NCBI GenBank assembly: GCA_034509735.1
Contig: JACGWO010000011.1
Location: forward strand, 25,838,979 to 25,902,978
DNA: 64,000 bases
Source: Sesamum alatum
Lineage: Eukaryota > Streptophyta > Magnoliopsida > Lamiales > Pedaliaceae
Reading direction: 5' to 3'
Of this stretch, positions 1 through 12,088 are shown one piece after another (positions within the stretch are counted from its first letter, which is position 1; each line of letters opens with the position of its first letter). Under the pieces are notes generated by a model. It saw only the letters and a program-made list of their open reading frames with translations, was not told the DNA's origin and did not search any database. The position numbers and the translations under genes were made by a program.

Positions 1-585
1 AATCGAGGAAATAGTATTTTTGGTCCCATCAGTTAAGTCCGTTTCACTTTTGATACTATTCGTTATGGGATTAGCACTTTTAGTCCCGTAACTTACAAAA
101 ATTCGCACTTTTAGTCCTTGTCCACTTTTTCATCTATAAATTAACACCGTAGGCAATGTGTCCAGCACGTGGCCGTTAAGTATTTTTGGGCTGGAAGGAA
201 AATTGACGCGTTTTCCAGTCTAGCAACACATTGGGGAGAAATATAACTACATTTGGGGGAGGGGGGGGGAGTAACAAATCTTTAAGGAAACTATGGCAAT
301 GATATTTTTTTTCACATGTCTTCTTAAATTCGGAACATTAATTTCTTTGGCGCATGATTACAGAATGAAATTCTCATTTCCTTGCTCTAATTTCTTTTAA
401 AATTTATTTTTCTCTCAAAGACATATTTAGCACACCACCTTCATGTTGCTAAGTTGAAAAATGCGTTAATTTTTAATTTAACCAAAAAATAATGTGTTGG
501 GCATGTAGCCTACGCCGTTAAAAAACAAATAAAAAAATAGATAAAAGTGTGAAATTTTCTAAGTTACGGTGCGAAAAGTGCAAAA
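1..585. repeat. Foldback repeat of the 'GGTCC' family, left edge at window start
   Basis: The left part carries repeated TTTTAGTCC-type blocks about 40-60 bases apart (near 20-35, 80-95 and 105-120). The right part (about 500-585) has the complementary order, with TAAGTTACGG and GTGCGAAAAGTGC. The arms are imperfect inverted copies around a unique AT-rich centre. Similar elements recur through the window. The left end may lie outside the window. Confidence 0.5.
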
Positions 586-703
586 GATCCAAACTTTCTT
601 TACCAATGAAACATATTTAGCAGAAATTAACCAAAAACCGGCATATTTACCACATCTGTACTGGAAAAACTTGAAGAAATTTCAAGAAATCAACACTAGA
701 TAC

Positions 704-982
704 CTTGCCGTAATTCTCAAAGTTGGTTTTCAGCATATACTCAACATTAGCGGGGTCGGCGGTATAAACCTCACTCCGAAAAGGGCCAATCAATCTGTAA
801 GTCTTGTGCTTCCCAGCGAGATCAGTCATGTAATCGTGCAGCCTGTTGAAGTTGACCAGCTGATGGAACACGGTGCCGCCAATCGGATGGTACGCTTTCT
901 TCCCCTGCTTTTCGTGCAGTTTCCGCGCGAGCATTCGAATGGAGATGATGGAGAAGATAATGCAAAGAACGGTTATTGCCAT
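704..982 (-). CDS. CYP704-type cytochrome P450, first exon only (partial gene or solo exon)
   Basis: This minus-strand open stretch of 93 codons starts at the ATG at 982. It encodes a short hydrophobic N-terminal anchor, then YHPIGGT, HDYMTDLAGKHKTYRL and YMLKTNFENYGK. It matches exon 1 of the intact CYP704 gene at 7333..7638 residue for residue over most of its length. It ends at the same point, AAG followed by the donor GTATCT (GT at 703-702). No other P450 exon is visible between here and position 1, but intron 1 of the neighbour is 1.47 kb and only 703 bases remain here. The rest of the gene may therefore be off the window, or this may be an orphan exon left by unequal crossing-over. Orientation and order indicate a tandem duplicate 3' of the intact gene. 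Confidence 0.75.
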
Positions 983-1049
983 TGAAGCTTTGACTAAGGA
1001 GAGAGACGCACTGTAGATGAAGATGAAACTTTTTGCTTTGTAAGGGCAA

Positions 1050-3854
1050 ATTCTTATTAAGTGGTGTAATTATAAAATCACCCGTATAATTTGTAAAAAT
1101 TACAGTAAAATTACAAGTACATTCTTTATTTAAGAAAATATATCCCCTGAGTCAAATTACATTGCAGAAAGTGTACGTATAATTTTACAAAGGGTGAAAC
1201 TTTTTTGTATAATAAGTCTAATCTCGAGAAATATCGATGTAATTCTTCTCTAAATACATGGATGAATTTTGAATAAGCATGTTTGCATTTTAAGTAGGGT
1301 GTATCAGTTCGTTAAGTGAAATATATTGAAATTAACTGAACTGGTGAATGTTTTATTGTGCAAGGTATTATTCATTTTAATGCATTTGAAGACTCTAAAT
1401 GAAGAGATATTGACCGCTTTGGTTGAAGTGGATTTATTATTATTATTTTCTTTGAATGACTTTTGATAGAAACTCCCAAGCCTGACTATACACAATAACC
1501 GTCACAAAAATAAGTAAACATTCCCTAATCAAATTTTAAAATCCATTTTCTTCCACACACCTCTCCGTGGGCCGAGAATAAATAAAACTCAACCTTTCAT
1601 CACCATAGGTGCACATTCTAAGTTTAACATTGTTGAAATCAAATAGCCTCGTGGTAGAAAGGAGATATAGGGAAGTCGGGGGCACTCCATCATTATGAAT
1701 CTAAGGTAGCCTCTAACTCGAAACTAGTTTAATGAAGTAGTGATATATATGATATGTTATTTTTTTAGTATCTGGATGATTTTATACTCTAAAAATTGTG
1801 TGACTAATTAAGTTCTTGAATTATTGGTGCAAAAATATTAGGACTAGTACGTATTGAGTTGTACGAATTAGAAATTTATACTTAAATTGATTGGAGATTA
1901 TGGACCTTAATAAAAAAAATGAGTTTTCAAAGGAAAATTTGCCCCCTTTTGTGTTTTACATAAAACAATTTCTTGGTATAAAAAAACCTCATTTTCTTTA
2001 TACAATTAAATATTTTTATTTTATTAAAAATAATTTTTATAGGAAATCTTATTGTGATTTTGATTTATTTATAAAATTTCAGGAACTTAGGAGTTTGTAA
2101 TAAATTTTATAAAATTGTTATACGAGCATCTTCAATAGTTAGGCATGAATATGTCAATTTCCTTTTAAGGCCTATTTGAGTCACTTCTTTAATTATAACT
2201 TTTTTCTATAAATATTTATGGAATCATATATAGAATATATTCTTGTTGATTTTCAAATTTTTGAAATTTCTATTAAATTTTTTAAAAATTCTTAAGTCAT
2301 GCCACGGGGTAGTGTTCTTTTCTGCGGACCATTATTATTTCTGAAATTCTATGATTAGAGTTAAATACTCTTCCAATGATTAAATATTTTGTGTATTAAC
2401 TAGTATGAGTCTTTCAGTTGCATACAAAATTTGTACTATTTTATTCATGTATAATTAAGTTTTAAAAATTTCATTTAAGTAAATTGCCGGTCTATGTTGT
2501 AAATATTGATACTACCATTGGACGAAGTATTATTTGATTGATAAGAGGTTCACAAGTTTGTATTTAAGAAAGCGCATCGCTAGGAAAAGATTTAAAACTT
2601 ACTAGCTGTTGTGGCACGCTGTTTCTGCGTGCATATAATAATTATTCTTTTGCACTTTAAAATATATAATTATTATTATAAATAAGAGCAAAATATAAAC
2701 CATTACATCATATTAAAAAAATAAAAGAAAGAAAGAAAAAATTAATTTATCAATTAGTAAAATTTTGAAAGTTAAATAAATTGGTTATATTATCGGTTGA
2801 AGGGTATTTTTGACCTCACAAAAAATGGTGCAGCGATGTAAGTAACCGTTGTTTATGAATGTAGAGGAGTTTTCTTTATATAATAGTATATATATATATA
2901 TCATACAAACTCTTCTTTTGCAGGTGACTGCCATGCTCTCGAGCATCACTCCTTTTTCTTTCGAAATTATTAGATGCCACCCTCTAGATTTACAATATTC
3001 ACATAGGATCATGTTTCGTTGAAACAAGTAATAATACAAGTTATCAATTATATCATAAATGTATATATTCGTTGTTTGATTAATGTACAATTCAAGAAAA
3101 GTGATCAATCATATTATAAGTATATCACACTTGTTATGTGAACGATTTGGTTTGGGTAAAAATTTTCTGACAAGTAATAATAAAATTCATTTTTCAACAA
3201 TAAAAACTTAAAATCGAGATCATGGCGATTTAAAAGTCGGGAAAACACAGTAAGTAATCACACTAACTTCAAAGGAAGTCGTTACAATCAATCATATGCT
3301 AGCTTCGTATAAGTCCCGAGACGTTTAACGCAACGGACATTAAAAATTTTAATTACAAAATAATATTATAAGTCCCGAGGTTGGTTTCATGGTCCCCATC
3401 ATATGCGCGAGCCAACTCCGTAGCATAGTTGATCTAAGGGCTTCAATCAAATTCACATATAAATATAATGTTTAAAGCATATGATGAACATGGCCAAAGA
3501 ACATTTCTTAAACTAACATATTATTGAATAAGATCGTTTAAAATAGTTTACAAAGAACCAATCAATTGACTTAACGATCATCTATTCTAACATCATATCA
3601 AGAACAACATGTGCTCACTGTAATTTAACGTTGTTAGTTTCATACAACCTCTGATGATCGAACTTTCTGTTACAAACTGTATTTCGTCTTTTATTCCGTT
3701 CAACATATACACACCGCCAAGTGTATAAAATCTTTTCTTAAATACTAAGTCCGAACATAGACGCACTTTATTAATAGAAACATACAATACATTATGTGCA
3801 TAACTATAGCACTTGAACTGCAAAGTGTTTCCTCACAACTAAAACAAGTTCAGT
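1050..3854. other. AT-rich spacer between the two CYP704 copies
   Basis: I see no gene. The stretch has short open frames without family features, a TA run near 2885-2900, and the 3' flank of the intact P450 below 3855. The minus-strand frame around 2785-3108 was not recognised. Confidence 0.5.
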
Positions 3855-6800
3855 TCATTCCGATTCGTCGTTTGATCTGTCGAAGGCGACGACACTGAGC
3901 CCCCCATCGACGTGAAGATTGATCATCGTCCTATACTTCACTGCCTTACTTTCATCACTCAGTTTGAAGACAAAGAACCTCAACAGAACAGCTGAGAATA
4001 GCTTCATCTGCCTGTAAGCAAATTCCTTCCCCAAACAGATCCGGGGGCCGGCCTGTTCATCGCAAGAGTTCGGTTAGAACGAAGATCAGTCGATTTTCTA
4101 GTCGATGAGACAACGTTTTTTCAATAAAACTCAATCTGTTGATGACTAATTAGCCTTAATAGTCTTGAAATTATTAGATTGCATGCTTGATGTGTAGCAT
4201 TTTTGCTAACCTGGAAAGCTGGGAATTTGAAGGGGCTCTCCTGCTGGAAGCAGCCGTTCTCGTCGAGCCATCTTTCCGGTTTGAACTCTTCTGCATCATT
4301 GCCCCATATGAATTTCATCCGTCCCATTGCATACGGCAGGTAGGTCACCACATCGCCCTTCTTCACATGGTATCCGTCCGGCATTATGTCATCGGAGAAG
4401 CACATCTTAGGGTTCTGCATATGGCAAAAGGAATGATCATGCTCATGGGATTAATTAGTCTTTGAAGGGGAACATAACCTGCATCTACGGCTGACAAATA
4501 AATCAAACTGCTCGATACTCTACTTAAAGATCACTCGCTAAAAGCTCGTTTGAGTTCAGTTCGTTAAACATAAGAAATCAAATTTGGTAACATTTTCTCG
4601 ACCGATAAAATTTTAAAACTCGGAGCAAACTCGACTCGATCAGTGAAAAAAAATGAAGCTGCTTGAACTCAACTTGGTTAACAATCAAACTAAATTTAAA
4701 CTTCAAACAGAGTATTTGAATCTGAATAAAAGTTTGAACAGTAATGTGTTCTGCTCAACTGCTTCGTTTCCTCCCCACCCCTATCTTAGCTAAAAGCAGG
4801 GATGCTGTAAGAGAAAACATGCGTTTTCTTACCGCAGGAACTGGAGGATAAAGTCTGAGGGTCTCAGTAACTGCTGCATGAAGATAATGCATCTTCTCCA
4901 GAGCTTCTTCACTCACACTGGCTGCAAATTCGGAAATATCAGCAGCCCGATTCGAGCCCGTTGCTTTCTTAATTTCCTGCGCCGCCTTTTCTTGCACAAC
5001 CGGATTCTTGCAGAGCATGTAAAAGAACCAGGACAGAGTTGTTGCTGTTGTGTCTTTACCAGCCATAACAAAGTTCAGAACTATATCTCTCAAGTACTTG
5101 GGATTAGCCTCAGACAACTGCAGAAACCGTGACAAAACGTCTTCTTTCTCCGAATGCATCTGGCAGGCAGACAAACAAACATGTCTGAACAGAAATCTTG
5201 ACAACAATAACTAACAAAAGAGAAGCTATCAGCTCATGATTCACATACACAATCGTCTCGCGACTTCTTCATGCGCTCAATCTTGCTATGAATCACTTTA
5301 TACACGAATTCATCAACGATCCGAATGTTTTTCTTCATTTCCGCTTCCATACCAATGTTGAGGGCTCTCTTGATCTTCCACAGAAGATCGACGTATCTCC
5401 AAGCAGTAATCGCGCTCGCATCATCAAAAGCACGGCTGAACCTGGCGCCTTCTTCGTTCGAGCCACACGTGCTGTCCAGCTCGACTCCAAACGCAACTCT
5501 GAATATCGAATCCAGAGTTGTCTTCATGAAAAGGTCCTGAACAAATTAAGATCATGACCACAATTAGTTCTACATCGAAAAACAGACAACATATGTCCGG
5601 TCTGTCCACTGACAATGATTGATGGAATTGGAGTTAAGGATGTTTCACTTGAATATCGATAGATTGATTTGACGCCACAGCTTTAGACACAATGTCTGCA
5701 AGCTTGACGGCGTTTTTCTTGAAGACTACGCCACTGACATCCCTTATCGCCCTCCCGGAAAACTCATGGCTCGACACTTTCCTCTGCGCCCTCCACTTGT
5801 CGCCATCGACCGTGAAAATTCCATCGCCTAATAAGTCACTCAGATTGCTGTAATTGTGCCATCCCTGCAGAAGTTTGTTCTTCTGGATGTTGAGAACGGA
5901 CAATACTACAAGTGTAACTAGACAAAGAAGGCTTAAACGCAATTTTTGTCTCGTATCTTTTGTATTTTGACGTTTTTATTCTCTATCTAGAAAATAGCAA
6001 AAACGTTCTCTAACTTTTTTATTTTTCGCGATTTTGGTATATTAAATTGACCAATGGGAGCAAAGCTCCAAATTAAAAAGCATGTGCGAGGCACATGTTC
6101 TTTTTCTGGAAACATTTGCAAACTGGTGACTGAAAGACTAAAATCATAAAAAATTAAAAAGTTACATAACCTATTCGCTATCTAAAAAATTAAAGGGTTA
6201 AAACGCTAAAATATAAAATATACATGATGAAAATTGTAGTTAATACAAAGATCGTAGACATATTAAGGTATTAGAGAGAAGACACATATATCTCTAACAA
6301 CGACCCTCTCTTACTATTATCTAAGTTTACAAAGCAAGAGTAATAACTACATCGACACTCCTAAAATTTGACATCACTCTAAAAGCTCGCACTTTTATAA
6401 AAAATCATCAAATTCAAAACGTAACACTATACATCTATGTGGTCATATTTTTGACGTTACAAATTCTCTTGAAAATTCACAACGTAACATAATAGGAAAA
6501 AAAATGTAATTTTGGTCGACTAATATAGGGGGGTGACGGTTTCAGTACAGGTCAATTCAAAATTTGCAATAAAGGACCGTAATTTATGATAAATGATAAT
6601 TTTGGTTCAGAAATCGTAATTTGACCTGAATAGACCACATGACACCTAAAAATAGGAGATTTTTAAACTTTCCAGCCAAATTAGTATTTTTTGTATCGAA
6701 ATTGCCATTTTTCTTAAAGTATAATTATTTATTGCAAATTTTAAATTATATTGAACTGCACATCGAAGTTAGTGGACCAAAATTGCATTTCTTTCAAAAT

Positions 6801-7638
6801 ATTATTGTTGGAAATGCTGAAAAAACTTCTTAAAATTGGGTTTTCTTTCTTTCTTTCTTTCTCTCTCTTTGTCTTCTTTAGGGAATATGAATTAACATCA
6901 GTGGATGTCGGTGTAATTATTCCTACAAACTATTCACTGAAATTTGCATCTCCATTTTTTGTTCTTCATAAATATATATTTCTTCAAGGGGAAAATGCAA
7001 GCAACCCCCTGTGATGTTACAAATGAGCAAATTACCCTCTATAAAAAATAAATTAGTGATTTACCTTCCCGTATTTTTTAAAATGAATCAATTTACCTCC
7101 TTATATTCTTTAAAATGGAGCAATATACCTCCCTAGACAGGGAGGTATATTGCTCCATTTTAAAGAATATAGGGAGGTAAATTACTATTTTTTTTTCTTC
7201 ATAAGGGGGTATTTGCTCATTTGCACGTGAAGGTAAATTGCATTTAACCCATTTCTCCAATAAAACTAAAATTTCAAGAAGCAAAGGCCGGCATATATAA
7301 AACACAGAATATATATATATATATATATATACCTTTCCATAATTGTGGAAGTTGGTTTTGAGCATGTACTCAAGGTTAGCTGGGTCGGAGGTATAAACCT
7401 CGCTGTTGAAAGGGGTGATCAATCTGTAGGTCTTGTGCTTGCCGGCGAGATCAGTCATGTAATCATGCACTCTCCTGAAGTTCATCAGCTGGTCGAGTAT
7501 GGTGCCCCCCACCGGATGGTACCGTTTCTTTCTTCTGCCCATCACCACCACTACTCCGACGATCACAATCGAAACCACGCCTGCCAAGATGGCTACGGCA
7601 GTCGGTTTTCGGTGGAGGAAGAAGTCTATGTTTATCAT
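3855..7638 (-). CDS. CYP704: Cytochrome P450, CYP704 family, intact six-exon gene
   Basis: Haem-thiolate monooxygenase, anchored in the ER membrane by its N-terminus. The CYP704 family is known for omega-hydroxylation of long-chain fatty acids, but the substrate of this member cannot be read. Exons on the minus strand: 7333..7638, 5649..5864, 5249..5536, 4833..5159, 4211..4414 and 3855..4052. All introns are GT-AG and all junctions fall in phase 0, giving 512 aa, the usual length. The start is the ATG at 7638, followed by a membrane segment at about residues 13-33 and a basic stop-transfer RRKKR. Landmarks are the I-helix AGKDTT at 303-308, ETLR (ExxR) at 369-372, PERW at 425-428 and the haem loop FQAGPRICLG at 446-455 with Cys453. 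No stop or frameshift was seen. Intron 1 (1.47 kb) is filled with foldback repeats. A solo first exon of a sister copy lies 3' at 704..982. The subfamily is uncertain. Confidence 0.93.
4500..4765. repeat. Dispersed 'AGCTCG' repeat inside P450 intron 4
   Basis: Segments such as AAAGCTCGTTTGAGTTCAGT and ACAGTAATGTGTTCTGCTC recur, diverged, at 9030..9330 and 10235..10560. This is therefore a dispersed repeat that sits in the intron between exons 4 and 5. No ends or target duplications could be defined. Confidence 0.45.
5953..6222. repeat. Foldback element in P450 intron 1
   Basis: The left arm (GTATTTTGACGTTTTTATTC, TCTATCTAGA, AACGTTCTCTAACTTTTTTA) is answered by a roughly inverted right arm (AAAAAGTTACATAACCT, CGCTATCTAAAAAATTAAAG, AACGCTAAAATATAAAATA). 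The arms are imperfect. Confidence 0.45.
6494..6795. repeat. Foldback 'GGTCC' family element in P450 intron 1
   Basis: It opens with AAAATGTAATTTTGGTC and closes with GTGGACCAAAATTGCATTT in inverted orientation. The interior contains CACATGACACCTAAAA. The same internal words occur in the element at 52711..53042, so these two form a subfamily. Confidence 0.55.
6988..7250. repeat. Foldback element with a near-perfect 44-bp hairpin in P450 intron 1
   Basis: The outer arms run from CAAGCAACCCCCTGTG inward and from GTAAATTGCATTTAACCC inward. The core is a hairpin with arms 7091..7134 and 7139..7182, which are 44 bases long, have one mismatch and enclose a 4-base loop. The arms include TAAAATGGAGCAATATACC and its complement. 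Related elements lie at 10658..10890 and 31837..32057. Confidence 0.75.
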
Positions 7639-8586
7639 GTGACTGAGAGAGAGAAGTACTGAAAAATGAACAAGGCGTTTTTGGTTAATAGCTGGATGTG
7701 TCTGGAGTTGGCTTTAATGCGTTTTTGGTTCGTAATTTAGGTTGTTTGACGTTTAAAATTTTAAAGTATTATTTGGTCATGTATACTAGAAATTGTCGGC
7801 GTAACGGGTCTTTTCTATACTATTCTTCGACATTTCCTCTCTCCGCCAATTGTCTCTCTCTCGCTACGACCCTGCTTGACCGCTATGCCCCTTCTCTTGC
7901 TTGAGAATGCACTGCTGGTAGGAAGAATGCTGACTTAATGTCCGAGTCCGAGCTGGGTTAATCCAAAAGGACTGATTTCACTTTCTATTTTAATTTTCGT
8001 GATTTTAATCTTTTTGTTTTGGAGTTCACCCTATTTGCCGTAAAAGTGCATGTACATTTCCTGTGAGCCTTTAAAACTGGGGTTACTGGTTTTACCGGCT
8101 CATTTTTATTAATATTTTTATCCTTTAACTTTTTAGAATCATATTTTGGCCATTTAATTTTTATTGATTAAAAGGGTGACTTCCATGAAAAATTGATTGA
8201 AATTACAAAATTAAAAAAAATATATAAAACCAATATATTATCCTAAAAAAAATTGAAAACAAAAACACCAGATAAGATGAGTTATGGACCCAAATTGTAT
8301 TTAATCTGTTGGGAGTTGGTGGCTGGAATTTCATTCTACTTTTGAACTTTACTTTTTCCGCAAAAAAGAGATATGGTTTGGACCTTTCGTGGATTCTAAG
8401 ATATAGATTTTTAGGTTTTAGTTTCTTAATTTTGTAAGTAGGTATATAATTTAGATTAAAGTGCAAAATGCATGAAAATAGATTTTTTTGATGTTTTTCC
8501 TTTTTTACATATGTCAAACAAATATGATTTCTCTACTCTGCAATTAAAGATTAGTATAATTTGAATTTTATTTAACGTATATTATA
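7639..8586. promoter_or_regulatory. 5' flank of the CYP704 gene
   Basis: This is the region upstream of the P450 start on the minus strand. It is AT-rich with a short CT-rich patch near 7838-7862. No convincing TATA box position or other element could be assigned. No gene was seen. Confidence 0.3.
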
Positions 8587-8972
8587 GGGAAAATTATATT
8601 TTTCGTCCCGTAATTTAATTAGGGCCTTTCCATTTTTGGTCTCATTGCTTACGAGATTCTCATTTTTGGTATTACATATTTTAACGAAAAATGCCACATA
8701 CTTAGCACATGAGCGCTAGAATCTTTACACTTTTGGCTCCATATGTTATCGAATTCTCACTTTTGATCCCATAATTTTCAAAAAGTAGCACTTTTGGTCC
8801 CATGCTCTTAATGGCCACATGGCCTTTTCTGTTACATATCTAACGAAAAGGTGTTATGGGACCAAATGTGCTACTTTTTTAAAGTTACCGGACCAAAAGT
8901 GAGAATCTCGTAACCAATGAGACCAAAATTGAAAAGGCTCTAAGTTATGGGACGAAAAGTGTAATTTTTCCT
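8587..8972. repeat. Foldback 'GGTCC' family element
   Basis: Left terminus GGGAAAATTATATTTTTCGTCC, with inverted right terminus GGGACGAAAAGTGTAATTTTTCC. Both arms repeat the block 'CTCATTTTTGGT / ACCAAAAGTGAGAATCTCG'. The centre includes ATGGCCACATGGCC. Confidence 0.65.
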
Positions 8973-9029
8973 TCATTATACATAAAATACAGTATGATAT
9001 ATATATATATATATAATTAGGGCGATAAA

Positions 9030-9330
9030 TCATTCGAATCGAGTTGAACACATAATTAGTATTCAATTTGAAAAATTGCGTTTGAATTTGTTTGATTATT
9101 AACATAATCGAGCTCGAACAAGCTTCAATTGAATCAAATATGAGTCGTACTTGAATAATTTGATATTTTTAAGTATTATTTACTTTTCACTAGTCAAATC
9201 GAGCTCAAGCCGAGCTCGAAAAAGCTTATCAAAGAAAATTTTTTGTTCAAGTTCGGTTTGTTAAAACAAATTGAATTCAAATATTTTTTTATCAATCGAT
9301 TTCAATCGAAAATTGGGTAGTTTGATTAAT
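9030..9330. repeat. Dispersed 'AGCTCG' repeat copy
   Basis: Contains ATCGAGCTCGAACAAGCTTC and GAGCTCAAGCCGAGCTCG, the same word set as the copy in P450 intron 4 and the copy at 10235..10560. No coding content was seen. Confidence 0.4.
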
Positions 9331-9562
9331 ATTTCAATCCTATATATAATAACAATTTATAATAAAATATATGTATTGTCCAGTCACACACTTATATATA
9401 TGGGCTACAATCTAATAAATAATACTTACACAATAAGATGATAATATAACACTGTTTAACTAATTTCAGCACAAAAAAATATAACAACATCAATATATAA
9501 AAGTTCCAAGTATTACACTACTATTATTCTATGATATATAAATTATAAATTAACTTAATTAT

Positions 9563-9660
9563 AGGGGGAAGTTGCAATTTTAGTCATGTAAATAGAGATC
9601 GACAATTTTAGTCCTATGCAAATCTATTTTGATAATTTTTATCATATAATTTTATTACAT
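9563..9660. repeat. Single arm of a 'GGTCC' foldback element
   Basis: GGAAGTTGCAATTTTAGTCATG and ACAATTTTAGTCCTATG match the left arm of the family. No matching right arm was found nearby, so it is partial. Confidence 0.4.
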
Positions 9661-10234
9661 ATACACACATTATGTATAAAAAATTTTACTCGTATAAACA
9701 ACTTAAACATCATATTAATTACATATGATCTGAGTTCCAATTGCACCAGTTTTTTAGGCCTTTCAAATTCAAAATCAAGTCCAAAGTCTTCTATTATGTG
9801 CTGCAAGAGAGAGCTCGTGACGGCATCGGAAGAAAAGCGTTGGTTATAGCCCTTCGACACTTTAGTCAATGAAGTTGTTTAAAGGTTAAGCACATGAGGG
9901 TAACAAAGACAGCAAAATTTACGCTTGTGGCACGTCAGACGTATATTTATAGATTTGACCGAATTGTACGGTTTCACATAAACTACTTACACAACTTTGA
10001 TCAGACAGTCATAGTAAATTCATATATACTTAGGTTTTGATCAGGTCGGATTCGGAACAGTACGACCTGGAGGTATTAATTATGCACAGATCCAGAACCT
10101 TTATTAGACAAGTGAGGCGACACTGTTGTCTTTATTCCGGTTTTGGTCACTGTTGTTGGCTCAGCAATTGTATATGTTTCTGGAATGAGAAGTGGATAGA
10201 GCTGAAAAGTAATTTAAATTATTTGAAAGATTGA
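9661..10234. other. Unrecognised low-copy stretch
   Basis: A minus-strand frame at 9642..9869 (75 codons) and a plus-strand frame at 10037..10234 (65 codons) occur here. Neither has a recognisable domain or an obvious splice partner. I call no gene. Confidence 0.3.
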
Positions 10235-10560
10235 TTGAACTCGATCGACAAAAGCTCGTTCGAACTGAATTTATTAAATTTAATAAATCAACTTGAACAG
10301 TTTTTTCTTTTTTTTTTTGTTCGGTAAGCTTGCGAGCTTGGCTCGGGCTTAATTCGATTAATATAAAAATAATAAAATGTATTTAAAAGTATCAGATTAT
10401 ATAAGTTTGGCTCGTGTTTGATTCAATTAAAGTTCATTTGAACCCAATTAAATCAATAATCCAATCAAATTCACACACAATTCTTGAAACTTGATAACAA
10501 TTTAAATAAACTTAAACAATGATGTGTTCGGCTCGACTCTAATCATTTACAACTCTACAA
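10235..10560. repeat. Dispersed 'AGCTCG' repeat copy
   Basis: Shares AAAAGCTCGTTCGAACTGAA and ACAATGATGTGTTCGGCTCG with the copy in P450 intron 4. An internal T run lies near 10305-10318. Confidence 0.45.
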
Positions 10561-10657
10561 CAGAGATGAGGACGATGCTCTGCAAGACATTCAGTTCTCG
10601 GTGCATAACATGCCAAACTAGACTTACGCAACACTACTTCCTCATCCCTAAAAAATG

Positions 10658-10890
10658 GGAAAAAATACAATTATACTCTTGTGATATGTAAAATGTGAAA
10701 AAAAATCTTAATAAAAAAATAAACAGTAATTTACCCCCTTTATTTTAAAAATGGAACAAAAAACCCCCCTGTGAGGGGTTGTTTGCTGCATTTCAAATAA
10801 CACAGGGGGGGTAAATTGCTAGTTATTTTTTCACAGAGGAGTAATTGCTCTTTTTGGTTAACACAGAGGGGCAAATTGCATTTAACCCCT
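10658..10890. repeat. Foldback element, second copy of the intron 1 hairpin family
   Basis: Left arm GTAATTTACCCCCTTTATTTT followed by ACCCCCCTGTGAGGGG at the centre. The right arm is inverted, with GGGGGTAAATTGC and GCAAATTGCATTTAACCCC. It is the same family as 6988..7250, with more diverged arms. Confidence 0.55.
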
Positions 10891-10947
10891 AAAAAATGTG
10901 TCTTTTGCGATTTAATTTAGTCCTGTTTGATTCTGCGATTAAATAAA

Positions 10948-11378
10948 GGGTAAATTATAGTTACTTTTCCTAAAGTTTGACATAATTACAAATACTTACT
11001 CCTTGTTTGAAAAATTATAAATACCCCCGTGAGATTTGTAACTATTTAACAAATAATCCATTTTCATCCATTTTTATGAGTGAAGTAACCAAAATGCCCT
11101 TATGCGCAGAATTATTTTTTATCTAATTCTTAAAATTTTTTTGGACTACAATGCGCAGGGAGAGGTTTCTTAAGTTTTCTGCACAGAGGAGCAATAATGC
11201 AATTTGTCTCGGCTGATTTTTCTACAATTTTAATAAAAAATTTAAGGACAAAATGGTTAATTTCAGGTCTTTGGTTAAAAAATTACAAACTTCAAGGAAG
11301 TATTTGTAATTTTTCAAATAATGAGAGAGTATTTATAATTATGATAAATATAAGAGGAGGTGGTTGTAATTTACCCCT
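10948..11378. repeat. Foldback element of the 'TTACAAATAC' family
   Basis: The left arm has GGGTAAATTATAGTTAC and ATAATTACAAATACTTACTCC. The right arm has the inverse, GTATTTGTAATTTTTC and GTTGTAATTTACCCC. Related elements lie at 36745..37257, 53147..53311, 45074..45943 and 63340..64000. Confidence 0.55.
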
Positions 11379-12088
11379 AAATAAAATTCTAAATCTCTAT
11401 TTTGGGTGTAAATGGAATTTTTTTTTACTGTTTAGCTCATTTAATTTCCCAATAATCATTATTGGATTGAATTAGTTCCATCTGAATCACATTTTACTAA
11501 AATCTCGAACTTTGTAGTTTTTAATTAATCTTGCCGTAATTATTTTTTTTAACCTAATTATGCCCATTGATTAACTTTTTGAATTATTCCAATCACCGTA
11601 AAATGAAATTAATATTAATGGAATTTAATTACAGTCTGCTTTTGCATAATTAATTATGACTTCATGAATAAAAATATTATAATAATTTTTTTTTCTAAAA
11701 TTAATTGTTTTAGAGCTAATTATCTCATAACCAAGTATGCAGCTATCGAGCCAAAATTTTCTGAATGCCAGTTGAAAAAATAAAATAAGAAAAAATCATA
11801 TCATAATTAAGTTCATGTTGCTTATAAAATCGAATGACTATATATTCAACTCATTAGCAAATTCACTGTGGGAGCAATTATCATATTATATACCTCAAAT
11901 CTAATTTTCATCTCAATTCTTTTATTTATTTATTTTTGAACAAATTATTTTATTATTTTACTAACACGGCACCTGCCCGAAATGACTTGTCGATATTGTT
12001 TTTTGTTAAACATTTAGGCCATGGAGGAATTTGATCTGATGGGAAAGCGATTTTGAAGATGTAAATAGAGATTATGATGTCAACTGCA
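11379..12088. other. AT-rich stretch, nothing recognised
   Basis: No coding frame with family features and no clear repeat structure was seen. Confidence 0.4.

Noticed and set aside
1891..2100. 69-codon plus-strand frame
   Set aside because: Low-complexity Lys/Phe-rich translation of AT-rich DNA, no family features.
9642..9869. 75-codon minus-strand frame (HIIEDFGLDFEFERPKKL)
   Set aside because: Looks somewhat protein-like but has no recognised domain or splice partner and sits among repeats. Not called as a gene.
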